Assembly: GCA_959347315.1 (NCBI GenBank)
Contig: OY365808.1
Span: 3,835,705 to 3,899,704, forward strand
Direction: 5' to 3'
Length of the DNA stretch: 64,000 nucleotides
DNA from: Bimastos eiseni
Taxonomy: Eukaryota; Annelida; Clitellata; Crassiclitellata; Lumbricidae
Below the pieces are notes generated by a model. It was not told where the DNA came from. It made no database searches and saw only the letters and a program-made list of their open reading frames with translations. Of this stretch, positions 36,464-47,990 are shown piece by piece. Both the position numbers and the translations under genes were made by a program. Each line of letters starts with the position of its first letter. The stretch's first letter is position 1.

Positions 36464-36711
36464 CATTGTTTCAACAATATTCACTTACATTGTCACACTC
36501 TGCATTGTTTCAACAATATTCACTCACATTGACTTGCTTTGCATGGTTTCAACAATATTCACTCACATTGACTTGCTTTGCATTGTTTCAACAATATTCA
36601 CTCACATTGACTTGCTTTGCATTGTTTCAACAATATTCACTTACATATTGACTTGCTTTGCATTGTTTCAACAATATTCACTCACATATTGACTTGCTTT
36701 GCATTGTTTCA
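36464..36711. repeat. 39-41 bp minisatellite, six units plus partial
   Basis: The unit CATTGTTTCAACAATATTCA plus CTCACATTGACTTGCTTTG is 39 bp, so frames stay open. The last two full units have two extra bases (41 bp). Each contains the small inverted repeat ATTGTT-TC-AACAAT. It lies in the receptor intron. Confidence 0.95.
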
Positions 36712-37260
36712 GCTGCCGCTGCCGTAGCTGCTTCAGCTGACGTTTGCCGCTGCTGAACTTTATGTCTGCTTCTTGCTTTATGGCATACAATACGTGACCA
36801 GCGTTTCTGATTTGTTTACTGGGATATCTTTATCTCCTCTTGTGTTGCCATAGCCTACGTTTCCCGACAGTAAAGTTGCCTTTCCGTACTTTGCATTACT
36901 TTCCTTGCGATAACACCTGCTGGGGAACAAATACCTTACCTTAATGTACTTTATCTTAAGGTGAAGCTGCTTTTCCGTACATTCTATTCTATTCTATTTA
37001 CGGATTTATAAAGCGCCTCTCACAGTACAACCTAATCAGTACAACAGTCAGCGCATTACCTTCCCTGCTTTGCGATAACGCCTGTTTTATACCTTACCTG
37101 AATGTACTTTATCTTGCTTCAAATATAACCTTTATCCACGTTACCTTGCTTTATTAACTTTAACAGTTTCTGCTCTACCTTGCATTCATTAGCCTAACAT
37201 ACATTATCATATCTTACTTCCTTCCCTTCCCCAGCCTTACGACGAAGACTACCTTCCATT

Positions 37261-37268
37261 GACGTACC
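37261..37268 (-). promoter_or_regulatory. Splice donor of receptor intron
   Basis: The minus-strand sequence CACG|GTACGT matches the GTRAGT-type donor consensus. It is the only strong donor shortly after TM5, and it gives the phase that matches the downstream exon. A weaker alternative, AAG|GTAGTC, lies about 20 bases further on. Confidence 0.7.
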
Positions 37269-37475
37269 GTGTTGATAGTCCCTGGACTTCCGAGCGATCG
37301 TGTAGAAGATGAGCGTGTAGGCGACGATCATACTGGCCAGTGGAATGATAAACATGAAGAGGAGCGACAGGGTGCTGTAGAGCTGTTCCTGCCACTGGGC
37401 AGAATAAGCACCGTAGGTAACACACTGGTAGAACTCAGCTCGGAAAGGAGCTCGCATCACTCGGAATATGTACGT
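37268..37475 (-). CDS. GnRH/corazonin/AKH-type GPCR, internal exon (ECL2-TM5)
   Basis: This exon encodes about 69 residues of a rhodopsin-class neuropeptide receptor. It opens with TYIFRV, has the extracellular-loop-2 cysteine in the motif FYQCVTYG (about residues 15-22), and then a hydrophobic TM5 with the FIIP segment, ending in the basic ARKSR of intracellular loop 3. The FxQCVT plus FIIP pattern is characteristic of the GnRH/AKH/corazonin receptor superfamily, which couples peptide hormones at the plasma membrane to G proteins. Boundaries: the acceptor TTTATTTTCTTCAG is at 37476-37489 and the donor GTACGT at 37262-37267. The length of 208 nt gives a phase 0 start and a phase 1 end. As I recall, vertebrate GnRHR exon 2 has the same phases and begins near the equivalent YIFR motif. 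The exact subfamily (GnRH, corazonin or AKH) cannot be decided from this half. Exons for TM1-4 were not found up to 64 kb. Confidence 0.85.
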
Positions 37476-37560
37476 CTGAAGAAAATAAAGTCGATTGAAT
37501 TATTTACGTCTGAAGAATTGGAAAGTGGACTGGAATATGTACGTGTGAAGAAATAGAAAG
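37463..37560 (-). repeat. Three tandem copies of the receptor exon acceptor region
   Basis: A unit of about 34-35 bp containing TTCTTCAG plus the first exon bases ACGTACATATTCC occurs three times: at 37463-37490 (used acceptor), 37497-37525 and 37532-37560. In the middle copy the exon-like part reads ACG TAA, so using it would give an immediate stop. In the most distal copy the acceptor AG has become AC. Only the innermost copy gives the open receptor frame. Confidence 0.8.
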
Positions 37561-38570
37561 TGGAGCAGTAATTCCATGCAAGGATAACAAAATAGGGTAT
37601 ACGGGTAATTCGCAATTTGAATTTTATCACGTTTTTGGGTGATATGTATTATGTAGACAGAGGAATACATTCAAGGTATAATTATATTAGACACTCGCCT
37701 AACCATAATTTCTACGCCCACCACCGCACGACCGTGTTATTCCACAGGAAGACAATCTAGCGCGAAAATCATTTTTAATTAGAGCCCTTATTTAAAATGT
37801 TCAATTTCACAGACTTTATTACTTATAGCTTATCACTGACATACCTCATACATGGCGTATGTATGTGTCAAAGTTGCTAACCTATCACTTCATGATCATG
37901 TTATTTTTATTTGTTTAACAGATCACCGATCCATCATGGCCTTAGGGTCGGTTCAGCACACTCCGCGCAAGACTCTGTGCTATATTGTCAGGCTGACATT
38001 AATTAACTTTTGTGAGTTTTGTGCGTCTAACAACCAGAGTCTACGATTGCCATCACCGCTCGCGAATAAGATGCTGCCCTTCAAGTGGCGCTTTAGAAGC
38101 TTTGAGCGTACGATTACTAGCTAGGTATTACTGTAAATGTAGTTGCTCTTTGGTCATTTTCGGCAGCGAGCGACCCTCGATTTTCCGACAGGTGTCCAAC
38201 GATTCCTCCATTTCTGGGCACATTGTTCACAGTCTCCAACTTTTTGAATTTCCCAAGCAAGAATATTTCCCTGGTGTCTCGATTGTTTTATGACAGAATC
38301 AGTCAGTGCATGGCAATTAAGGAGGGCTTAAGCAAAGTTTCAGAATTTCATTGGACCTGGGTTTCAGTTTGAACAAAACACCAGCTGAATCCGATAAAGT
38401 TATCACTCATCATATTCGCACGCAACGAACCCATGGGACAATTTATAATGGGTATTACAGTCTCCTGAGTGCAGCTCAACACTTCACGACATCTATAGCG
38501 ATAATTGTTCTGTTGCTAGCTTTGTTGCTGCAATTATTTCTGTCCTCTGTCTTCCTCTTCATTTTCCTCC
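37490..38570. other. Receptor intron or intergenic DNA upstream of the TM5 exon
   Basis: No exon encoding TM1-4 is recognisable here. Plus-strand frames at 37852-38293 lack motifs. Confidence 0.5.
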
Positions 38571-38572
38571 CT

Positions 38573-38606
38573 CCCTCCTCCTCCTCCTCCTCCTCCTCCT
38601 CCTCCT
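38573..38606. repeat. (CTC)n microsatellite
   Basis: About 30 bp of CTC repeats. Confidence 0.9.
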
Positions 38607-38849
38607 TGTTACCCTTCTTCTATCTCTTTGGCGCGCTGTATGTCTAAAGTAACACTTTTTACACAATTACAATTGATACTGACCTACATCTAAATCTACA
38701 TCCACAGTTCACGCATGCGCGGACGATCATCCACAGAACATCGATAGCGCCGAGAAATTGTTGATAAGGAGCTTCTTCAACGATCTTAAAGAGTTACTGT
38801 CTCACAAGACGTTCAAACCCGCAAATACACGTCACATGTAATCGAACAT

Positions 38850-39065
38850 TTATATAGCGCCCCTTCAAGATGTCTACTCAGAATCGCTCTCTGCGCTGGC
38901 CTTAATGATGTTAAATTCGTTTCATACGAATGAAATACACCAGTTAGTAAAACAGTGCACAATAGGAGTCGCCAGTGGTGGGCCCATGCAAAAGTGTGGA
39001 GCCAACCAACGGATTCTCGTCGACAGCTGACAGGTGGCATGGATGTTCAGAGTATCTGGGTCAAA
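38850..39065 (+). repeat. Dispersed repeat B, copy 2
   Basis: Begins with TTATATAGCGCCCCTTCAAG and contains ACACCAGTTAGTAAAACAGT, GAGTCGCCAGTGGTGGGCCC and GGCATGGATGTTCAGA. The TATATAGCGCC...TCAAGA start recurs in partial form at 33135-33190 and 45455-45500. Frames on either strand here are repeat shadows. Confidence 0.65.
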
Positions 39066-39269
39066 CTGCATCGATAGGGTAGAGCGAAAACTGTAGACAT
39101 CGCTCACAGACACGGGTACCATGTCGACGAGTAGTCAGTCCCTCACTGGTGGAAGATAACGCACGTCCAAATATTCGTAGAGCTGCAAGGACGTAGAAAA
39201 GGCACTCGTCGTGTGTTGGTCGCTAGATTGAATAGCAACCAGTGACTATCGGTCTACGAATATAAAAGT

Positions 39270-39725
39270 CTATTAGCCAATCAATCAGTGAGTCTATAAG
39301 TCCATTAATCTATAAATATATGAATCTATATGTCTATTAGCCTATCAATCATGAGTATACAATTCCATCAGCCTATCAAGCTATGAATCTATAAGTCTAT
39401 TAGCCAATCAATCTATAAATCTATAAGTCCATTAGCCTATCAAGCTATGAATCTATAAGTCTATTAGCCAATCAATCTATAAATCTATAAGTCCATTAGC
39501 CTATCAATCTATGAATCTATAAGTCTATTAGCTCATCAATCTATAAATCTGTAAGTCTATTAGCCAATCAATCTATGAATCTATAAGTCTATTAGCCAAT
39601 CAATCTATGAATCTATAAGTCTATTAGCCAATCAATCTATGAATCTATAAGTCCATTACCTATCAATCTATGAATCTTTAAGTCTATTAGCCTATCAATC
39701 TATATATGAATCTATAAATACATTA
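39270..39725. repeat. 32-36 bp minisatellite
   Basis: Units like TCTATAAGTCTATTAGCCAA plus TCAATCTATGAA, about 12-13 diverged copies. Alternating AAGTCTATTAG and AAGTCCATTAG variants suggest duplication of pairs. Confidence 0.9.
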
Positions 39726-40074
39726 ACCCATATTTGAAGAGGAAATGACCAATATTCGTAGAAAATATGAAACACGTCACGGAAACAGGTTTCACAGAGC
39801 GCGTTACAAGACTCGGTCATAATAAAAATTATATCAGGACAAATAGTCCCACAGCAACTGTGCAATTTTACCATATTGGTTCCAGCAATAATAATAGTGT
39901 CAGCGCAGGATCCTTAAATAGCGAAATAAGTATATATTATATTATATTATTATTATACGCAGGCCACGCGTCGTGACAAAAAAATCAGCGGTGTTTATGT
40001 TTATCGCAGCAGATATTTTGTTTCTATACCTTGAAGAGGAACGTGTAGCAAAAGATGAAGAATAATCATGATGT

Positions 40075-40204
40075 GAAATGGAAGATGACCAAGAAGAAAA
40101 AGAAGAAAAATAAGAAGAAGAAAAAAAAGAAGAAGAAGAAAAGAAGAAGAAGAAGAAGAAGAAGAAAAGAAGAAGAAGAAGAAGAAGAAAAGAACAAGAA
40201 GAAC

Positions 40205-40235
<31 letters not shown>

Positions 40236-40303
40236 AGAAAAGAAGAAGAAGAAGAAGAAGAAGAAAAGAAGAAGAAGAAGAAGAAGAAAAGAACAAGAAG
40301 AAC

Positions 40304-40334
<31 letters not shown>

Positions 40335-40860
40335 AGAAAAGAAGAAGAAGAAGAAGAAGAAGAAAAGAAGAAGAAGAAAAGAAGAAGAAGAAGAAAAGAA
40401 GAAGAAGAAGAAGAAGAAAAGAAGAAGAAGAAGAAGAAGAAGAAGAAAAGAAGAAGAAGAAAAGAAGAAGAAGAAGAAAAGAAGAAGAAGAAGAAAAGAA
40501 GAAGAAGAAGAAAAGAAGAAGAAGAAGAAAAGAAGAAGAAGAAGAAAAGAAGAAGAAGAAGAAAAGAAGAAGAAGAAGAAAAGAAGAAGAAGAAGAAAAG
40601 AAGAAGAAGAAAAGAAGAAGAAGAAGAAGAAAAGAAAAAGAAGAAGAAAAGAAGAAGAAGAAAAGAAGAAGAAGAAAAGAAGAAGAAGAAGAAGAAAAGA
40701 AAAAGAAGAAGAAAAGAAGAAGAAGAATAAAAGAAGAAGAAGAAGAAAAGAAAAAGAAGAAGAAGAAGAAAAGAAGAAGAAGAAGAAGAAGAAAAGAAGA
40801 CGAAGAAGAAGAAAAGAAAAAGAAGAAGAGGGGTGGAAGACGAAGAAGAAGTAGCATGTA
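40075..40860. repeat. Long (GAA)n / AAGAAGAAAAG array
   Basis: About 780 bp of almost pure plus-strand purine with higher-order units such as AAGAAGAAGAAGAAAAG and a duplicated block GAACAAGAAGAACAAGAAG (about 40193 and 40291). Open frames of over 260 codons on both strands are artefacts. Confidence 0.97.
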
Positions 40861-40928
40861 AAGAAAAAGAGGAATGCGAAGGTTGCGAATATGGCAAAGA
40901 ATGCGAAGAAGAAACTGCAGACTAAGCC

Positions 40929-41400
40929 TTAGAAGAGGATGTAGAAGACCAAGATTAAGACCAAGGGCAAGAAGAGCAAGTTGCCATCATCATTTCCTTT
41001 TCCGATCCATCTGATCGCATAACATGTCCAAAGTATCCCAACTTCCTTCTTAACGCCGCTTGTTGTAGCGATCGACTCATCTTTTGAACCCCGAGCTCCA
41101 AGCGCACATCTTCTGTGTCCTTTTCTCTGTCCACGATATTCTCTGCATCTTCCTCCATATCCACATTTCACATGCGTTGAGCTTTACTCCATGTTCTTTG
41201 TCATTGTCCACGTCTCACAGTCATATAATACTGTAGAGAAGACCACTGGTCCTTTCTTCGTATCTATGCTCACATGCTTGTCCTTCCGTATATTTCCTAG
41301 TCTATTTATTGCAGCTTTCCCTAACGCTATCCTACGCTTAAATAGACGATTTAATTCGTCGGCCAAATAGAGATCCAATGTATTATGAATGATAATTTAT
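40929..41400 (-). mobile_element. LINE reverse-transcriptase C-terminal fragment
   Basis: Minus-strand frames give RRIALGKAAINRLGNI, then LYDCETWTMTKNME, then SRSLQQAALRRKLGYFGHVM. The order RRIxLAKAAxxRL, YGCETWTLT, RRKLxYFGHVMR is diagnostic of the C-terminal part of endonuclease/reverse-transcriptase LINEs. At least two frameshifts interrupt it. It belongs to a different family from the copies at 5.7 and 12.8 kb. Its 3' boundary abuts the large (GAA)n array. Confidence 0.8.
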
Positions 41401-42034
41401 GCCAGACGTTTGTCTATCTTACCATCGACCGGATTTGTCGGCACGTGCTAATATTAGAACACGCTCTTATTAACCAGTGAAATCGTTTGACGGCGGACCT
41501 TTGATGGCGTCGCCCTTTGTGTGTTCTCGTCTGCCACACCCTTGATGGCGGACACCCAAACGCTTGTGGATAAAGGACAGGGAAACACTAAGGAGTTCAT
41601 TAGGGAGGTTGCTAGGCAACATATTTGAAAAAGATGGACCAACCACTGTGAGGCTCTTATGTGGAATTTCGAGCCATAACCTTAACTGTAGAGACAGCCA
41701 GAGCGAGCCATAACCATATGATACCATATGGACAAAATAGGAACCAGGTCGCCATGCGTGGAAGAGCCTGGTATGGATAACATGGGCATGAAAAAAGCTC
41801 CATAAGATACATAATTATATACCGTGGCTTGGATTTCAAGACAATTTTGCGCTCAAACAGTAGAATCAATGCGTTATTGCTTAGATTGTTGAGTAGCGTC
41901 AGATCATGATCATATAAAAAGCATTTTGGTTTGAAAAAGACGCCAACGCGCTTAAAGGGATCATTTCCAGGGCCAAAGAGCAAGTGGCCCTTTCAGCCAT
42001 CTGGTGTTTAAATCAGGAACTGATAAGTGGCGCT
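41401..42034. other. Unresolved repeat-like sequence
   Basis: Minus-strand frames (41454-41983) such as KPKCFLYDHDLTLLNNLS look partly protein-like across shifting frames and adjoin the LINE tail at 41400. They may be more of that or another decayed element. I cannot identify them. Confidence 0.3.
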
Positions 42035-42500
42035 GGTGAAGAGAGAGAGACAGAAGTAGAACCAGTGACAGGAAGAAGAGGGTGATCTTGACGCAGACAT
42101 GAAGGCAGAGGCAGAACAACAAGACAGTAACAGATACAGAGGATGAGGGATTGGCGCAGACAAAGAGGCGGATGTAGAGGAACGAGGCAGGGATAGAGAC
42201 AGAGGCATATATATTGGCACAGACATTAAAGCATAGGTAATTGAACAGGACAGGGAGAGAGTGAGGGACAAAGCTACTGACGCAGACATGCAGACAAAGG
42301 TAGAGGAACAAGACAGAAATAGAGACAGAGGCGGAGGCGAATATAAAAACACGATGAGAACAGAGGCAAAGACAGAGACATACAGCAGAACATGAAAGAT
42401 ATGCACGAATACATCAACGCATAGGCAGAGCCATAGAACAGACGTCTACAAGGAGACGAGTTAGGACGAGACGGAAGCAGACAGAGAGACGTAGATACAG
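42035..42500. repeat. GACAGAGGCAGAG-type degenerate array, locus 1
   Basis: Units like GACAGAGGCAGAGGAACAAG and GGCGCAGACAAAGAGGCGGA, with no strict period. The same motif family occurs at 43915-44095, 46640-46755 and 47575-47990. Confidence 0.8.
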
Positions 42501-43914
42501 TGACATGGACAGGAACACAACCAGAGATAGGAAGAGAAACATCACGACCGCGTGCGCTTCCTGTTTTGGTCCCAGAGCATCACGGGAACCGGAATCGATT
42601 AGCCAGCGCCACCTGACGGACAAATATCCCCAGACTCACGTACGCGCATGCGCAACTCATTGCCTGATTGTGCATGCGTCAATAACCGACGGTCGGTGAC
42701 TTCCGTGTCAGGGTTCACGTGATGTTGACCACCCAGGGGGTCATCCAATCGATCCTTATTCTGGACATCGATTTCAATCGCATATTATTATGATGGCGAC
42801 GAATAAACATTATTACAATGACAAGAATATTCGTAATCTGAACATTTCTACAGCGGCCACCGAAGCGAAGTCGTGGGAACCAGCATATTCACAGGCGCAA
42901 TTAAGAATAACGTTAACATATTACGAAGCAAAGCAATACAATACAAGATAGCACAATACAATACATTACAATATATTACCAGGGATCGGCAAATTACAGG
43001 ATGACGTGTCATTGAATAACAAATTACCAATTCCTGGTGAAAATGTAATTGAACTACACAAAGCTACAGACGGCCCAACGACGTGTTAGGACGTAATGTG
43101 TAAAACCAATGAATTTTCTTATTTTCTTCCTCATATCGACAAATAGAGTTGAACATACATTCCTGAAAATATGTAAATTTCTGATTATATGCTTTTTCAT
43201 ATAATAACTTTAGTGACATAAACATAACTAGAAAACACTGACTTCAAAATGTATCAAATCGATTTTTAGCTTTTTGCAGATTTATACAAAAAATATTTCC
43301 ACTAAATTATTTCACCTCAATCCGAAAGATGACGTCTGTTAGGGCTTGCAATCGTGCCCGCAAACCTGAAGTATCTCTCTATGGGTGCAGAAGAAGGCAG
43401 GGTATCATTAAATTGTAAAAATAAGTTATAGTAATATTAGAAATATAAAAGTAAGACGACTTTTGATCCAAAGAATTTTTGCATTATCGATTTTGTATTT
43501 ATCAGGTAGAGTTAAGTATATTTTTTTCATAATGCAATTAGAAATTACAAAGTACGGGTTCCTAATTGAATTACGAATTATAAATTATAGGGTTATTGAT
43601 TTATGGCCACAAATTACAAATTAATAAAAGCATTTGTAATTCAAATTACTTTATCTCAATTACTCAATTAAATTGCTGCCCAACCCTGTACATTATATTA
43701 CAATTCAGTATCAGGCATTAATAAACATGCACATCTATTTATCAGTGTCTCTTATACACTGGCTCTTCTCTTATACGGGGCTCTATTATCGCCACTGTTT
43801 CCTATTATCGCAACTCGTGTTTGATATATGGGAATCTTTTTCCGCGTTATATTTCATCCATACTTCGTAGGACACAGTGACGATTTAAAGTGCAATTATG
43901 CTTCCCAGGTCGTT
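42501..43914. other. Intergenic AT-rich DNA
   Basis: CAATACAATACA repeats at 42933-42975 and AATTACAAATTA-like stretches at 43540-43670. No gene is supported. Confidence 0.5.
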
Positions 43915-44095
43915 GACACAGGCAGAGATATTGGAGCAGATAGAGGCAGAGGTAGAGGGACAGAATAGGAACAAAGAAAGAAAGCCTAGAGATAGCAAGG
44001 ATACAGGAACAGAACCGGGACAAAGAAAGAGGCAGATATTGGCACAGACAGAGGCAGAGATAGAGGAACAGAACATGAACATAGAAAATAGATGG
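43915..44095. repeat. GACAGAGGCAGAG-type array, locus 2
   Basis: Contains GGCAGAGATATTGGAGCAGA and GGCACAGACAGAGGCAGAGA, in the same family as the 42 kb array. Confidence 0.8.
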
Positions 44096-46639
44096 AAAGA
44101 GTATTTTGGTGAGCATTCCCTGTGGGACAAAGTGACGCCTCTGGTTTAGCTAACATGGAGACCTACATGTACCATTGTACATGAATTCCGTAGCGAGGAC
44201 CCGATCGCCATTAGGCCTCGATACATAGCATTGTGGCCACCTTGTTTGGGCGAATATACCTCTTTATATACCAGGTCGTTCTCATCTTGCTGTGGGCGTC
44301 TCCACCCATAATACACTGAATCTGGTCATTTATTTTCTCCGTCGCTTGTCAATCCATTATGTTATAGTTACGCAACGCTCTTCAAGAACCTTCCGTCAGC
44401 GCTGACCATAAACGCAAAATAAAACAGTGACGATGAAGAGCAGTCTGCCCGAAGACAGGTTCATTGAATTTTAATGCCATCATAGGATGTTCTGTAAGTG
44501 AGGTGGACTTCTGTTGCCTTCCTAACAGACAGTTATGGGAGAACAACTTGTCCATGGTCGCTGCGCACTAGTGCTCAGTGGCTTAATGTAGATTCGAACC
44601 TACTAACTTCCGCCTACGAGGCACATGTATCATATGCACAAATAATATGTAAACAATCACATATCTGCACATTTGAATTATTAGATATATAGAAGCAACT
44701 ATATATACTGTAATTGTCCATTAAAATCCATTGCATTGGTGTGTGTATATAAAGCGACACGGATATTAATGATTATGCGAATGCAAGATAACGTTGAGAT
44801 CGCCATGCCATGCAATCGTGTGATCATAAGTCCTTGTTGGGCGACATATCAGAAACTTAAACATAATTAAGTAAGTCCTGACATGATAAGACGTGTTATT
44901 CGTATAAGGACCATCTAATGCTCCCTCTATCATATAAACTCTTGTTTCTTGACACGTCTGCAGGGATTTAAGCAGATAAAATGGCTTGAACTTACCACCT
45001 GCGGCAAACAAAGAAGACCAATACGTCTCTTTCGACGAAATAATGTTCCGGATGGAGGCCACATTGAAGCCTGACTCTGTCGAAGTCTTCTCTGCCAGTT
45101 AATCACTGTGGGGCTGTTGTCCTCATCTATGACCAATATGCGCTGGGGTTCGGAGCGCCTCTTAGCACTCCTATTGAACAGGCGCTATAAAAAATACTCG
45201 TAATGGATGTGTAAATGAATACGGGTTCCATCCACTGCCCCATTCTGAGAGGATATATCCTAGATTAAACAGGCAAAATAGAAGCCCGACTTCAGCGACC
45301 TTTGGACGCCATGATATCCGGGATAATTGCAAAAATAGAATCATGATTCCCCAGCTCACTTTCCACGGTGCAATATCTAGAATAAAAACCAAAATTAGAA
45401 GCTGCCTGATTTCCTAGATCCTTGAACCCAAAGGTACCAAACTCTACCGTCTTATCTGCGTTTTTCTGTATAGCCACCCTTCAAGAAGTCTACTCGGAGT
45501 CGATCCATCCCAACGACGGCGATGTAAATCAGTCCTAAGCAACTTATATACAGCACAGGCGCATTTCTCCTTGGCAACAGTCACATCCCTAAGGGCAGTG
45601 TGTATTCCGTGCGACCAATGAACTGAGAAGGCAAAGCGCTACATCGTCGAGGTGCTTGCACGGGGCACCAGATCATGCATGAGTATTCGATATCAAATAT
45701 TAGATATGAAATTCTCGACGGTACCTCATAGACAGGAATCGTGATACACAAAAAATGAGATGACCTAAGATAGAATTCGATTCTTATTCGATCCACATGC
45801 ATTGGCTCAAGCGTTGTGTATCATTCCTTAAAACGCGCTAACCGTGCCTTGGCTCCTTGTACATGTATATTGGATGGTGACTCCTAATGGTTGGCGACAG
45901 CTTCTGTGCACATCGAGAAAATTGGATCGGCTCTGTTTGAATTATATGCGACCGGATGTGACTTTTACTTGACTGAGTGACACCTGCCATGAAAAGGAAG
46001 CTATTAAATCCACGGCCAAATGAATGCACAAGAGCGACGAAACGCAATTCTAAGCCAGTGCATCGATGACTACCATATGAATAGATGTCTATGATAATAT
46101 CATAGACACCTATTTCCTGTGGATATATACATTAGCTAGAACATATTATGTTCTAGTTAATGTATATAGCCACAGAAAATGACGCTACTGTCCCACACAT
46201 GGGCACCTACAAACCCCATCCTCCCTCTCTTCTCACTCCCCCTTTCCTTCTTTAGACCAAAGTAATCTCTAATTGCACACAAGATATTTAATTAAGCGCC
46301 AACAAAGGACAGTTACAGGCCATTACCGTCATAGCACCAACTATGCCGACGGTAACATGGTGCCTAGGGATGTGCTGTATTGAAAAACCATTTGCTTAAA
46401 ATTTTAGTTCCAAAGCTGCAATCTGCATGCGTAACATGACTCATGATTACAGGAATGTTAATTACAAATATGCTTGGCGACAATTCAAGAGCCACTCAAC
46501 AGAGGGGTTTTCCCCGAGCTAACACATGCAGTGATGACTCGATCGAAGAAACTGTCTTCAAGCGTTTGCGGAAGATAGAGGCTGAGAAGTTCATGTCGCA
46601 AACGTTGGCCTCAGAGAGAATGGGAAGAAGACAAACAGA
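44096..46639. other. Intergenic DNA
   Basis: No supported gene. Contains a TATATAGC...TCAAGAAGTCTACTC piece of repeat B (45455-45500), GCGCTATAAAAAATACTCG at 45182, and the paired hairpins at 46087-46179. Confidence 0.5.
46087..46179. repeat. Two adjacent hairpins
   Basis: GTCTATGATA-A-TATCATAGAC (46087-46107) is a perfect inverted repeat around one base. Immediately after, 46113-46179 is a 67-bp near-palindrome whose 33-bp arms match at 30 positions (TTTCCTGTGG... and ...CCACAGAAAA), centred on 46146. Likely a small MITE. Confidence 0.85.
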
Positions 46640-46750
46640 CTGAGACAGAGTATAATTGAAGCAGACAAGGAGGCAGAGGTAGGCGAACAAAAGTGGAATA
46701 GAGACTGAGACAGAGACAGAGACATTAACGCAGATAATTATGGAGGCAGA

Positions 46751-46781
<31 letters not shown>
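46640..46781. repeat. GAGACAGAG array, locus 3, then (TA)n
   Basis: GACAAGGAGGCAGAGGTAGG and GAGACAGAGACAGAGACA units, then a TATATA tract at 46753-46780. Confidence 0.85.
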
Positions 46782-46784
<3 letters not shown>

Positions 46785-47489
46785 TCAACAGCTTTATCTT
46801 TGTCTCTGTTTCTGTCAAAGTGACATTGTAAAGGAAAACTAACTCAAGTGCACCGACAGCCTTCGACAAAAACCGGTTCCAGTCCTTCAGACAGGGAGAC
46901 AAAAAACGACCAACAATAAAACACGGTTTCCAGAACCATCAACCAATGGGCCAATGGCTTTATAATTTATGCATGTCTCATAGTGTATATATATGTATAC
47001 GTATATATATATTATTGGAAAGGCATATTATACGTATATGTTTTGAAATATGAACACACACACATACACCTCCACACAAATAAGTACATATATATATATA
47101 TATATATATAAGCTATGGATAATCAATCTCCCACATGAGCCACAAGCAATGAACCATAAGGATGTCTTATTCTGAATCCAGTTCGTCTTAATAACTACGA
47201 GGCAAGAAGCAAATCGCTACACACGCACACACGCACTTGTTTGTGTGTTTGTGCTCCTGTGTGCGTGCGTGTCTGTATGTTTGTGTGAAAAAACTGTGTC
47301 CGCATGCCTACGTTTGCATAAGCAGCGTATCTTTTATGTATCGCTAGACGTCATCATCGCCAACACTCCGTCATTGTCTAAAAACGTCAAGCACCGAATC
47401 ATCGTTGTGTTCATTATTACACAGAGGCGTCACCACTCTTTGGAAACCACCGTCTGCAGAAGAACTTTATATATTCCAAACCAGCACCA

Positions 47490-47545
47490 GACGCCCTCCC
47501 CTCTCCAGGACCACTCCAGGTCCACTCCAGGTCCACTCCAGGACC
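47490..47545. repeat. CTCCAGGTCCA 12-bp tandem
   Basis: Four or five copies of CACTCCAGGTCC/CACTCCAGGACC. Confidence 0.85.
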
Positions 47546-47574
47546 AGCTCCTCAGAATGACAATTGATCATAAC

Positions 47575-47990
47575 AGACAACTGAGAGAGAAAGAGACACA
47601 CATACAGCGACAGAGAGAGGGGGTGAGAGGGAGAAAATGGGGAAGAAGGAAAGGGAAATGGAGAGGGAAAGGTAGAGGCAGAGACAGAGGCCGAAGCAGA
47701 GGCAGAGGCCGAAGTAGAGACAGAGTCAGTGGCAGAGACAAAGACAGAAACAGAAACAAAAACAGAAACAGAGGCAGAGGCAGAGGCAGAGGCAGAGACA
47801 TGGACGGAGAGAGGAGAGAGAGGGAAAGAGAGCGGGAGAAACTTAGGAAGAGAAAGGGAGATGGAGAGAGAGAAGCCGAAGCAGAGGCAGAGGCAGAGGC
47901 AGAGGCAGAGGCAGAGGCAGAGGCAGAGACAGAGGCTGAGGCAGAGGCAGAGGCAGAAACAGAGACAGGTTCAGAGGCACAGGCACATGC
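47575..47990. repeat. GGCAGA hexamer array, locus 4
   Basis: Long runs of GGCAGAGGCAGAGGCAGAGG (Glu-Ala or Arg-Gly-Arg in translation) mixed with GACAGAGACA. A 289-codon plus-strand frame (47245-48114) spans it only because the period is a multiple of three. Followed by a G11-12 run at 48060. Confidence 0.93.

Noticed and set aside
40001..40897. Lys/Glu/Arg and Phe/Ser/Leu frames up to about 300 codons
   Set aside because: Products of the (GAA)n array, open on both strands with no unique part.
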